Origin: Citrus sinensis
Lineage: Eukaryota; Streptophyta; Magnoliopsida; Sapindales; Rutaceae
Direction: 5' to 3'
NCBI RefSeq assembly: GCF_022201045.2
Contig: NC_068557.1
Location: 29,551,501 to 29,615,500 of the forward strand
DNA length: 64,000 nt
Part shown: positions 45,345 to 56,400 of the stretch, in pieces
How the letters are laid out: each line of letters starts with the position of its first letter
Position numbering within the stretch: position 1 is the first letter of the stretch
Position numbers and translations under genes: made by a program
The notes under the pieces: generated by a model
Database searches by the model: none
The model's input: only the letters and a program-made list of their open reading frames with translations
What the model was told of the DNA's origin: nothing

Positions 45345-46114
45345 TGTTTGTTCCGTAGGGCGAGTCACAATAGTCCTTGTTTTGTAGACTGGATTAGTTA
45401 GCTCCCTAGTTTTGTGCATTGCTTCTGGGTATAATTTTCAATTCGATGAGGATTTTAAATTCATGGAGATGATCTCCTCTTACTGTTCATTGATTATGTC
45501 CATACTTTTTTAAAATTATTGCCTTCAGAACATTTTCTATTTCTCTCATTTCTACCACACCAACTTCGCACGTCTACCGGTCAAGTTTGTTCAGTTTAAA
45601 CCAACAGTCGCATGCTCACATAGCCCACATAATGGAATTAGGAGAAATGAAGATCCCGTTGTACCTTAATAAATACAGTTTGCCGTAGCACCAAAACTTA
45701 GAATACTAAATCTTGACTTGCCTAACTACTAAAGATAACTTCAACAATATGAAAGAACTAATAAAGATAAAAGGACAACAATCTACTAATGGTCATGCAA
45801 TATCATGAGGGCATATTATACGTTACCCTGCAGGAAATACCAACAGGAGCCAGGGCCAGTTGAGCTAAATCTGTTTTCAGTGACATTGTTTATGAAATCC
45901 CCAGAAATCTTTCACGGAAAAATATTGAAATCAATTGTACAAGGGCTTAATGCCACTAAATATCATCTAAGAAGAGAACTAACATCAAGCATCCAACAAA
46001 TTCCTAACTAAAGTCATTTTGCGATAACAGTACATGCATGATCAATCATTCCATTAGGCTCTATTTGTTCAATCCTGACCACTTAAATTCCCCAGATTTA
46101 GATTTACATGCCTT
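45345..46114. other. Intergenic region between convergent genes
   Basis: Expected to contain the 3' untranslated regions of the 45063 gene (plus) and of the GID8-like gene (minus). No coding sequence or transposon boundary was seen; the frame at 45805-46011 has no recognisable features. Confidence 0.6.
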
Positions 46115-48840
46115 TCAAATGGCAGGATCTTCTAATGTTGCAGTAGCTAAATCGTTAATGCGAGGATAAGCAGCTTTCTCATCAAGTTGGTTCTGGGCCC
46201 ATAACAACATCTTCAGCAAGCTTGGAAGTTTTGGATCTATAAGAAAGCCAATTCATACAAAACTGATTAACCCCCAAGAAATACAACTTAGATAAATCAG
46301 CGAAAGCTAAATAAATACATATCATGCAGGAAAAAGAGAACCAAGTAAAAGCCAGCCCCCAATATGGAAAACCAAAACACTTTCTAATAACTTCAGTTGT
46401 CCACATTTCTTCTCCAAACTCCAATACTGAAGACCAAAGCACTTTTAACAACTTTTATTGCTCGCATTTCTTTGATTATATATCCCTTTTGGAATTTAAA
46501 CACTAAAAATCATTACTGTTGTTTTTATCTAATGGCAGAGACTACCTAGTAGAGACAATTTTGTGATTATTCCTTGAAAAACTTCGTTTTTCACCTCATT
46601 TAACATTCATTACTAACCGCTTTCATACAGTTATGCTGGATGCAACTTTGCTTGTAAGGAGAAGCCAGAATTTACTAATTTCTCAAAAACTTGTTCCTCC
46701 ATCTTACAGAAGATTCAAGACCAATCACATCTGAGCATAACCCCGCAATTGGAAGACCTCAACAAGCATTTTCACAGAGAATCAATTTGTAACAGTTTCC
46801 TAGCACCACTGAAGACTAAGCAACAAGTAAAATAAAGCTTCTCTAAAGCTTGTCACCTGGCCACACAATTCACATAAACATAACTTGTCCAGAGCTTTGA
46901 CTAAAATCTGCGAAACAAGTAAGTCAGACCACGCTCCTATCTAAAGCTATAGAAATTATCTTAATGATAAGTAATTTGTTATATCACAAGAATTTCAAGC
47001 AGAAATTTTTTTTTTCCTACAAAGTGTTAGAGATATCACGGATAGAGAACATACTAACCTTTTTCATGACTCTGGCTTGTAAGGATGGCTGCATTAACCT
47101 CACTGGCTGTCTTCAGGCGCTGCGATATGTCCAAAAGGTCACCAACAGGACAGTTGGAGACATCTTCAAAAGCCAATAGTGCAACAGTTCTCTCCAACTC
47201 TTCTAAAAAGCTTTGCTGCGGAAAACCCATGAGATTGAACAATCAAGCCAGATGACACTTTCAAGAGCACATACTATTATGCAAAATAAGTAGGCAAAAC
47301 AAAGTTATGATGAACAGAAACTACATTTTCTTCTCCTCTTGGTGCAAGCTCCTCCTGAGCAAACTCCAAAGCCTCTTCCACCTTTCCATTCCGAATTAAT
47401 TCTATCAATCTCTGCTGTTGCAGATGGAAAAACAGTTGCGGATTTGTATCCAATATCTGTGCACAAAATTTTTGGAAAATAAATTAAGATTAAAAAAAGA
47501 CTAAATTTTTTCAAGATAAATATACTTCTTCTAGTTCAAATATGGAGAAATAAATCTGGAAAACTTCTAGCCTTGGATACTATCAACTAGAAGAGTGTGT
47601 CCCTTGTTTCCTAACTTAAATAATTGCATAACGCATACTTTGTGTTTTCTATTATTTCACTTCGCTTAATAACATTCATACAAGTGGAGAAGAAAGATAT
47701 GGCAACCCTAGTCAACCAACACCACCACCTGCAGCAGCTAACAGCGTTCGCCATCAACAACCACTGAACCATGGTCAATAACAGCCTGCCATCCATTTTT
47801 TGCACTTCTTTTCTCTTATATGGTTACTTGGTAACCATATGATATTTTAATCATATTATGTACCAAAAGGTATTTGGATATAAGTAAGTTATCTCTTGTC
47901 GTATTATATCTAATAATACCACATCATTATACCTTACTGATCCTGAGAACAAGTTTTAGCCTGCACATACACTCAATACATGTTTCCAAGAAAATGCTTA
48001 AAGTTCAATGTGAATAATTGTTTGGTCAAATGGAAAAAATAACATGAAACTACAGTAACATATTACCATGTCTGACAACCTAATCATTCACTTGTACACA
48101 GTACTAATCATGAAGATTATTTTAACATACTACCTCAGGGTTTAAGTCATTAACTTTCTCGATAGCATCCTCAACGTTCCCACATTGTACAGCCTTTTTA
48201 ACAGCCATGCGATCTGTTATTGTTGCAAGATCTATATCTGCTATTTCTCATTAAAGAAAAGCAAACAGTTCATAAAACCAACCATTTATACTACTAAGGA
48301 TACAACAATTAGAAAGACCAAAGGATACGTTCGGTTCCAGATTCCATCCGGAATTTCTCAGCAGCATCAACATAACCTTCAGTGACAAGAAAATTCATCA
48401 CTAACTTATTCATATCTTCTTTCCTAATCTTCACATCATTAAGTTTCTTCTCCCACTCTTCCCGCGTAATCACTTTCTTTGACATAGCCTGTACACCAAT
48501 AGATCTACACGTAAGCACCTTACAATTATATGAAATCACTTATTCCTCATTTAGAACATAAATGAAGTTCACTCTAACTGAACTAAAATACAAATTACAT
48601 AAACCTATACAAATACTGATAATTATGCAATAGAGACACAATCCAGCTGCTTAAAGCTCATTGATTGAACTACTTTAACATACTCAAAACGAGTAAATTA
48701 ATCATATAATCGCTATTGCAGCTCACGAATCAGGAAAAAAATAAAAATAAAACTAGTGATTGATTAATCTAATTAAAAATATCAAATACCATTGCCTCGA
48801 TTTCCGCTAGCTGACGAATCACAATCCAGAAAAGTGACAT
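46115..48840 (-). CDS. GID8: GID8-like LisH/CTLH protein, CTLH E3 ligase complex subunit
   Basis: Six exons, minus strand: 48840-48790, 48488-48329, 48240-48134, 47456-47325, 47215-47059, 46236-46115. They join to 729 nt (242 residues), all GT-AG and in frame. Residues 1-17 ([13 protein letters not shown]) are a separate first exon; the conserved part opens [16 protein letters not shown] LisH motif follows (about 40-70, [13 protein letters not shown]), then CTLH (about 75-132, with [15 protein letters not shown]) and CRA (about 133-230, with L-A-F-E-D-V-S). In yeast and animals GID8/TWA1 is a scaffold of the GID/CTLH ubiquitin ligase, binding RanBPM-type and RING subunits; the plant protein is presumed equivalent. 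Translation could also begin at Met19. Confidence 0.95.
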
Positions 48841-49494
48841 CAGTGTACCGCCACCTTCATTCCTGTTAATTTCTGATTCCCGAAAATGAAATCTATGCAA
48901 AATAAATCATCAATCTAATTGATCGGATAAAGCAAAATTTGTAAACCCTGGTTACACGAAACCTTTTAAGAGTTATTAAAAAAAAAAAAAAAAGAGTACC
49001 TGAGATGTAAGTTAATTTTTTCCCTTTTTCCAATAACTTCTAATTATTTCTGTGAGTGGAGAACGTCACCGTCTTTAATTTTCTTTTTTTCTTTTCTTTT
49101 ATTTTTTTCCTAAATGGGAGTTGCTTGATGAGGTTTTTCGATGTCTCGCTTTTGCTTGTCTGTAAATGCGCGAAGAAGCATAACTAAAAATGATTATCAA
49201 TTATTAGTTTATTGTATTTGGGCATTACCCGGGTCAGAGTTGACCCGCAAATCCCCCGGCCCAACCCAAGTGGATGCGCTACTAGATCTCCTTTTCTTCT
49301 GTAAAACCGAATGTTATGTTTGATTGCACTGCATTTCAGTTCATTTTAACTGTTAAATAATGGCCATCTCTAAATTATACTTAGTGTAACCTACAATCAT
49401 TAAAATTATATAAAAATAAATAACAACCAAGTGGATTAGATGGGGACGAGTCTCGCATTATTGCTCTACTTTTAGTAGTTGTGAATTACACTAA

Positions 49495-50599
49495 GGTAGT
49501 GTTTTGGTTTAAAGAAAACTGAGGAAAAAAGAGGAGAGGAAAGTGGAGGAAAGAAGTATATTGAAATTATTTTCTAATATTTGATTTGTTATGAAATTAT
49601 ACAAAGAAAGGAAATGCCTTAACTTTAATTTGGACAATTTCACCCTTTAATGTTAAACTTTTGATATTTATCATAAATATAATTTAAAAATTAAACAATA
49701 AATTTATTTAATATACTATATAAATAACTAATAAAAATTATTTTAAGTAATGATTATATTTATAATTAAACTCTGTTCAAAAAGTTTTTTAACATAATTT
49801 TATTTTAAAATTAGTTTAATTTTATTTATTTTAAATAAATTATGACATAATAAAAATAATTTCTTAAGTAATGTATTATAATATTAAAATTTTATTTGAA
49901 AAACTAAAAAAAAAGTGTTGCCGCCGCGTCTTGCCGCCGGCCACCACTGTACCATGTCATTTCAACTCGAGAATTATATGAAAATTATCAGAATTTGACG
50001 ATCTATAGATTAAAACAACTTCTTTGATCGAAATATTTGATGTTTGTCTGAATTTGAGATAGGTAGAAAGGGTTCAAATTATGCTAACCGGATTTGAGGG
50101 AGATAGATTCATTTTTTCACTTGTGTGATATTAAAACTGTGTTTATCGTCGGTCGGCGACTCCAACGGTACAGGCAGGTGACGTCTCACACGCGGTTGTC
50201 ATCGACGGAGGCAGCAGTCCGGCGGTCCAGCGACTGCTAAATTTGTATTTCTATTTTTTAAAATTAATTAAATAAATGAAATGATTTTATTAAATTATTT
50301 AAATCATTGCTTTAACTTTTAATAATACAAAATTAATTATTGAAAATATTTAATTGATAAAAATAATAATAATTTGATAATATTAAACAAGTTAATAAAA
50401 TTTTGAAGGGTAATTTTGGATATTTTGACTTCTAATAGAGGAGGAATTCAAATTCAGTACTCTTAGGTGTGGAATATAAATTCCACATTATAATGTATAT
50501 TAAATTCTTATAAATTATGGTAAATCAAACAAAGGAAATAAGAAAAGAATTTAAATTACTTTCCTTTCCCCCTTTCTCTTCTTCTAACCAAGCACCACC
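49495..50599. mobile_element. Tourist / PIF-Harbinger-like non-autonomous transposon, 1,105 bp
   Basis: The element is flanked by the trinucleotide TAA at 49492-49494 and 50600-50602. The left end starts GGTAGTGTTTTGGTT, and the right end in reverse complement starts GGTGGTGCTTGGTTAG; purine-rich GAAAGG-type DNA follows inside both. A TAA/TTA target and a GG-TGTTTGGTT-type end are typical of Tourist elements. The core is AT-rich except for GC-rich patches at 49917-49955 and 50150-50240. It has no transposase frame. Terminal repeats are imperfect, so the insertion looks old. Confidence 0.7.
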
Positions 50600-50874
50600 T
50601 AAATGTAATTTAGGAAGACTCTTAAATAATTAATTTGACATATACAGTCACATAAAATATAGAAATATTATTGTATAAAACAAAATTGATCGGTTTAATA
50701 ATCGATGCCGATATATGGACTTGCCTATGGTAATTGGGACAGATTCTGTGCCTAACATCTCCCGTCATCCCACCGTCCCATTTTCTATGGTTTAATTTCT
50801 CACTCCACATCCAACGGCTGATGCTGCAGTCTGTAGCTAGTCGAGTCCCCAATATATACGATCACATAATATAA

Positions 50875-50943
50875 ATTGATTGGTTAAAAGGATAAAAGCC
50901 ATTATGAGAATACTTTTTATAGGCCCTTATCCAACCAATCAAT
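50875..50943. repeat. Short hairpin next to the AAT foldback
   Basis: ATTGATTGGTT at 50875-50885 pairs with AACCAATCAAT at 50933-50943, and AAAGGATAAAAGCC pairs imperfectly with GGCCCTTATCC. The loop is about 20 bases. It is either part of a MITE or an independent palindrome. Confidence 0.65.
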
Positions 50944-51017
50944 TCATACCATGTAAAGTGTCTATTCAATTTATACAATAATGTTTCTGCAAGTTATGTG
51001 GTTATATTTAATAATCT

Positions 51018-51061
<44 letters not shown>

Positions 51062-51145
51062 TTACAGAAATCATAACTTATAAAGTATTGTCGTTTATTA
51101 ATTCAGTCGACACTCTAACATAGGTGGTTGATAGGATGCACATAA
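50935..51145. mobile_element. Foldback / MITE-like element with an (AAT)n tract at its apex
   Basis: The left arm (about 50935-51018) and the reverse complement of the right arm (about 51062-51145) align with gaps. Shared words are ACAATAATGTTTCTGCAAGTTATG against CATAAC-TATAAAGTATTGT, TCTGTAA against TTTACAGA, and AAAGTGTCTATTCAATTTAT against ATTAATTCAGTCGACACTC. The 42-base AAT run separates them. No target-site duplication was found. Confidence 0.55.
51020..51061. repeat. (AAT)14 microsatellite
   Basis: An uninterrupted trinucleotide run of 42 bases, flanked by CTGT on the left and TACAG on the right, at the centre of the foldback. Confidence 0.97.
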
Positions 51146-53438
51146 TAGACTATTAAGATTTTTTATTTTGTTGAATATTGCTCACATTTATTGATTGTAT
51201 ATAAGCCACAAATTAGTTAATCAAGTTTTTAAAGTATTGTTGTGTGATACTAATATTTGTTGCTAATTATTCAAATTTGTTAGCAAATACGTTAGCACAA
51301 ATCAAATTATATATTTGCTTTCTCTAACGCATGTAATACATCATTTGATTATATATTCCCTTCGTCAAAGAGGAGTGTGTGAGTGATTTGAATCTCTTGA
51401 GTGTGGGTGAAAACCTTTCCCAAACTAGAAGCAATGTCACATGTTATATAATGAGTTGTAAAATTTTGTTACAGCATACAAATATCTAATTACCTTAAAA
51501 GGTATAGTCGAGTGGTTTTCAAGCATCTTTATTTAGTTAGTCACTTGAATTTAAATTTTAAGAGAAGTAAAAGAGCTTGAAAAAATGAATTTGGACTGTA
51601 CCTACGCCCTTATCATTTAGAAAATATATTTTATAAATTGGATTATAACTAAGTGTGCGAGACCACAACTCTCCAATAAGGCTTTACACGTGCATAGTTG
51701 TGCATGTGATCAACCCACTATAATTACCAATATTAGTATTAAAAATAGATTGATTTATTATGATAAGTAAGTATACACATACCATGAGAATGGCCTAATA
51801 TAATAAAATATTATTATATATTGTTTAGATTGGTAATTTGTTTTTTATTTAGACTAATATTGATCAGATAGCATGTAGTTATGATAATCATCACACACAA
51901 ACATATCAATTTAAGACTATAAATTTGTATGAACACAAGATCCTCAAAGGTTTAATCCAATACTTTTTAAGTATAATTCTTTAACTAACTATCTGAATTC
52001 GAATTTTAAGGAGTTTAGAGGTTCTAAAAAACTAATTTGAACATTGTCTACCTCTTCATTTATTTATTTTAAAGTACAAACACAAGTTTATCCAAATAGC
52101 ATAATACTTTTGTATATTAACACAAGATTATTTAAATAACTTAGTATTTACCATCACAAAAAAGAAAAAAAAAAGTATTTATCTTGATTTAGTCCACCTT
52201 CAAAAACTAATACAAACAAAAGTAAGAGACAGAGGGGCGTGATTTTATGTAATGAAAAAGATTTGGTTCAAGGACAAGGTCTGCCTGCTAACGCCTACTA
52301 ACTTCAAAGAAATAAAACGCATATGACAATGCCTGCTCCGAGCCTCCAATCCAACTGTCAAATAAATGTTATTCATCGATATTTTGGAGGAAGTTTCTCC
52401 TATAGACTTGTCAAACGGAGGAAGGCAAAATTCAAGAAGCAGCTGCCTTATTTTTTTAATTTTCATGGGGTCAATGTTTTTGTCGTTTAATTAAATTATA
52501 AGAAAATTTCAAGGAAATTGATTTAATACTTCTCGTGGTAAGACACCGACGCGACGTCGGTACAGGGTAATAACCAAAACCTCCCCTATTCTCTCATTCG
52601 TCAATGGCGTGTGCAACTAAACTAGGTTCAACTGTTCCCAACTTCGCTTTGGCAGCCTGGAAATTTCGGCTCCCGTCCCGCACAACATAATTTTATCCTT
52701 TGTAAAAGTAGAATCCTACTCGCTTGTCAGCGCGTGCATACGAATCCCATGCCAAGTCAAAGTCAATTTGGGCATCTATAACATAATTACTTATGTTAAT
52801 TTGGGCGATCTAAAAATAATTATGTCATTAATAAGTTAATAAAGATCTTATGAAATGAAAATGAAAAATTATAATTCCAGAAAGAGTGATGTGTGTTACA
52901 CATATATCTGAAGTTTAAACTCTAAACAATAATATTCTCGAATTTATGAATATTTGTGCCGCAAAATCAACCATATATTTTGTGAAGAGTTTAGAGGTTG
53001 TAATACTAATAAACACTCGCGTTAAAGTCGAGTCGAGTCTGCTTCTTTTTTCTTTTCTTTTCTTTTCTTTTATTTTTCTCTAACTAATTTTTGGAATTGT
53101 ACGTCGAAGTCTACTTTCTTTCCATAAACAAAAGAAGGAATCCTACCCTCTATTCACTTTCCCTCCCAGATTATTATTTTAACCCAAAGAAAAAGTCCTT
53201 AACCTGCGCACCCTCCTCCGGCTTATTAACTAATCCCCATTTAAACGTGCGCCAAGAGAAGGGTCCGCATCCCTCAATGAACAATCTCGCATACTCGAAA
53301 TTTTATCACTCGTTCTTGTCGTGGATGCGATTTTGACTGTTTGGATCCCAGAGTTGGAAGATTCTACACAGGGAATTACATCTTCGAACGAGTTCGGAGA
53401 AATTAGGTCTCTCTCTCTTTTTTTTTTTTTAAACGGTG

Positions 53439-56400
53439 ATGTTGATGGCGGATAATGCCTGGCTTTGCAGCGAGGTGTCGGCCGCTGATGAGTTCGCTGA
53501 TGACCAGGGTTTGTCGATCGACATGGACACGTTGCTAGGCATTCTTGAAGAGGAGAAACAGCCTGATCGTGTGAAGGTAGGGTTTTTGAACCGAAGAATT
53601 TGATCCAAACGATTCGTTTTGCTGTTTAGAATAGGGAATTCAGTTTGTATTTTTTGTTACTTTTCCTGAATTCTGGAGAGTTGCAGAGTTAGGTCTAGTG
53701 AATTATGTACAATTTCATTGGAATTGAACTTTATTTAGTTGTTGCATCTGTTAATATCTGTAAGTTGATTTTAGTACTTGTCTCTGAATTTAAGATAAAG
53801 AAACACAGTGAATTGTGTAGCAAGCAAAGTTGCATGTTGAAGGAGTGAACATCTTCTGTTTTACAAATTTTTTTATTTACAGTATGATTTCTATAGGAAT
53901 CAGTTGGGTGTACGAAGTAAGTGAAGCAAGAAACAGAAAACTGTAAAAGGAAAAAAAAAAAATTCAGTTGGGCACACTTGCAAAATAATGTTATACAAGA
54001 TGAATGCTGTCATTCAGAATTTTAGGGAATGTTTGTCATGCAGTATCAATTGATTCAGATGACTTGGTCTCTGGTGCTGTAGACATTCAGTTATATATAT
54101 GTATATATCCCTGAACACTCATATTAAAAGCATTTATCTAACTATCATTAGTATAAAAGAGAGAACATTTATCTATCTTCTTACAATGTTACAATGCACT
54201 TATTTTTCCTCTCTGGTGCGGGAAGGTTTGTGTATCCTAATGTTATTGTTTTAACTTGATTAGTTTGTGACATTAAAATGGGAATTCATTCTGGATTCTG
54301 AACCTGTTGTGTCAAATTGCAGAGTAGTCCAGGAGATTTGTCGTTAAGGAATTTGTCTCAAGATGAGTTGGTCCAAGATGTGGGCAGTCACAGTAACTTG
54401 CAGCTTCAAAGTGGTAAATAAATTATCAGGAATGTTTTTGCTTTATTCCTTATTGATTATGATATATATAATGTCCTATTCCTTACAAAAGATGAAAAAA
54501 ATGGATGTTTATCTGAGGTGTTTATTGGAGATTGAATGGAATATCAGATGCTCAAATTTCTCATGTTGGACTTTTCTATTCTTGGTTCGTTGTTCAGGAT
54601 TCAAGGGTGATATGAGAGATATTGCAACTTACCCTCTATATGGCTTAGAAATTTCAGGTGCTGAAAGTGGGGGTTTAGGTGATTCTAGTAGCCAGCTGGA
54701 ACCCACTGAACAGAAGTGCTCTCCTTTGCAAACTTGCTCTGCAAGCTTTAGTGATTGGTTCAATCAAAATTCTGGGACATGCTGCCCAGAAAGTGTTGGA
54801 ATATCCCAATTTGAGACACCTGGTTGCAGTACAGCCTCTAGTTTTTCTGAAGGAGATGGCTATCATTTTTTGGATCACAGAAATACTTTAGATTTTGGTG
54901 TACTGGGGGCTAAAGCTGGAATTCGGTTTGGGCATGTGGGGAGCCATATTGATTCCCGATGTAAGTAAGCTTTTTACCTTGTACATTTCAGAGTTTTGGT
55001 TTTGGGCATTTTAAGCTTTCTTCATGCATGCATATAAGAAAGTTTGTGCTATAATGATTTTTATGTTTTTCTGACAGCTGTAGATGCTTCGCCCAGCTCT
55101 ATCACAGAGAATTTTGATGAAAGATATGGACATTATGGTGCTTCAATAGGAAATAGGTTGGGATCCTCAGTACCAGAAGGTAACCTATGTACCTATGTAG
55201 ATGTACCTTATACAGATGCTGAGGTGTCTTCACATAATGTGGCTTCAACTGATTCTACCATCTGTCATGGTTCTGAAATAATTAGTGATGATGACTATTA
55301 TTCAGCCATGCCTTGTTACATCAATACTGGTGATACAATTTTTGGTGATCTAAGTAGTTTCAATTTCCAACATCTTCTTAGTAGTGAAGAGACAGCAACT
55401 AAACCCAAGGATGAAGAAGGTGAGTTTACAACTGAGAATGCATGCTCTAGTAGTGGATTGGTTTTAAATGCTCAAGGTGGACCAGGTAAAGGATCCATGT
55501 TGAAGGTGCCGGCAATAGATTATCTTGATGCAAAGAGACAGTGTGAAGATAGTAAGAATGGTCTACCAATCTATGGAAATTCCCTATCAAATATCACACT
55601 TGGTGATGGAAAGCGATCTGCACAGCCATGTACCTATTCTCATTCTCATTCTTCAAGAACAAAGCAGATGGTTTTTGCAAAGGACGAAGGGAATGATGAT
55701 TTATTCCCCTGTTGGAGCACAGTGAGCGATTCTGTTGAACAAATTGATGAAGCTGTCAGTAGAAATTCTTCCTACCATGATGGTTGCAATTCTTTTCCTT
55801 TCAAAGACTCCGGGCAGTCATTTATTGGTTTATCACCATCTTTATTGAGTCAGAATCAGGTGGTTCACGCTAAGGAGGAGCATGAAGACTTGATTCTTGA
55901 ATCCAAGAGAGCTCGAGTTTGTCAAGAAATCTGTGATGGCAGTTCTTCTAGGTCTCCCATTGATGGCAGGCATTTAAGTCTGAATTTAAATGGCTCGAGG
56001 CAGTATTTTCCATATGCTCAGCCATCCACGTTAAACAAGAAAGAATTAGATGGTGTGAAGGAAGACATGGAGGCTGAAATTAAAACTAGGAGTATGGCTT
56101 CTCATTTGTTAAAATTGAGCCCAGAATCAATTCAGAGCAATTCATCAGATTGCAAATCTCATGTTGATGATGAACCTGATATATGTATTCTTGAAGACAT
56201 CAGTCAACCAGCACGCTCAAATCAATCTCTAGTACTTGGAAAAACTTTGAGTATGAATCGATCTGCATGCTCAAATCATTCGGTTGCACTTGGAAAGCCA
56301 GTTGTTACATCACAACACTCTTCATATAGTGACTACCCAGGTTACCCTGGAGTGCCTCTCACGGGATTAGGAGGCATGAAGTCCAAGGCATCTGATGAGC

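Larger units (their letters stand above)
48841..53438. other. Divergent intergenic region between GID8 and the CHR28-like gene
   Basis: Holds the GID8 leader and promoter (48841 to about 49100), a Tourist-like transposon (49495-50599), a short hairpin (50875-50943), a foldback with an (AAT)n apex (50935-51145) and long AT-rich DNA (51150-52500). The last several hundred bases before 53439 should be the promoter and leader of the CHR28-like gene, including a pyrimidine tract at 53408-53430. The open frame at 53091-53336 lies in this probable leader and ends before the real start. No other gene was seen. Confidence 0.55.

Noticed and set aside
52545..52561. Short palindrome ACCGACG-CGA-CGTCGGT
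   Set aside because: A 7-base stem with a 3-base loop is too small to interpret on its own in 64 kb, even though it is GC-rich against its surroundings.
53091..53336. An 81-codon frame before the CHR28-like start
   Set aside because: Position fits the promoter or leader of the helicase gene; no family resemblance and no splice link into the helicase frame was seen.
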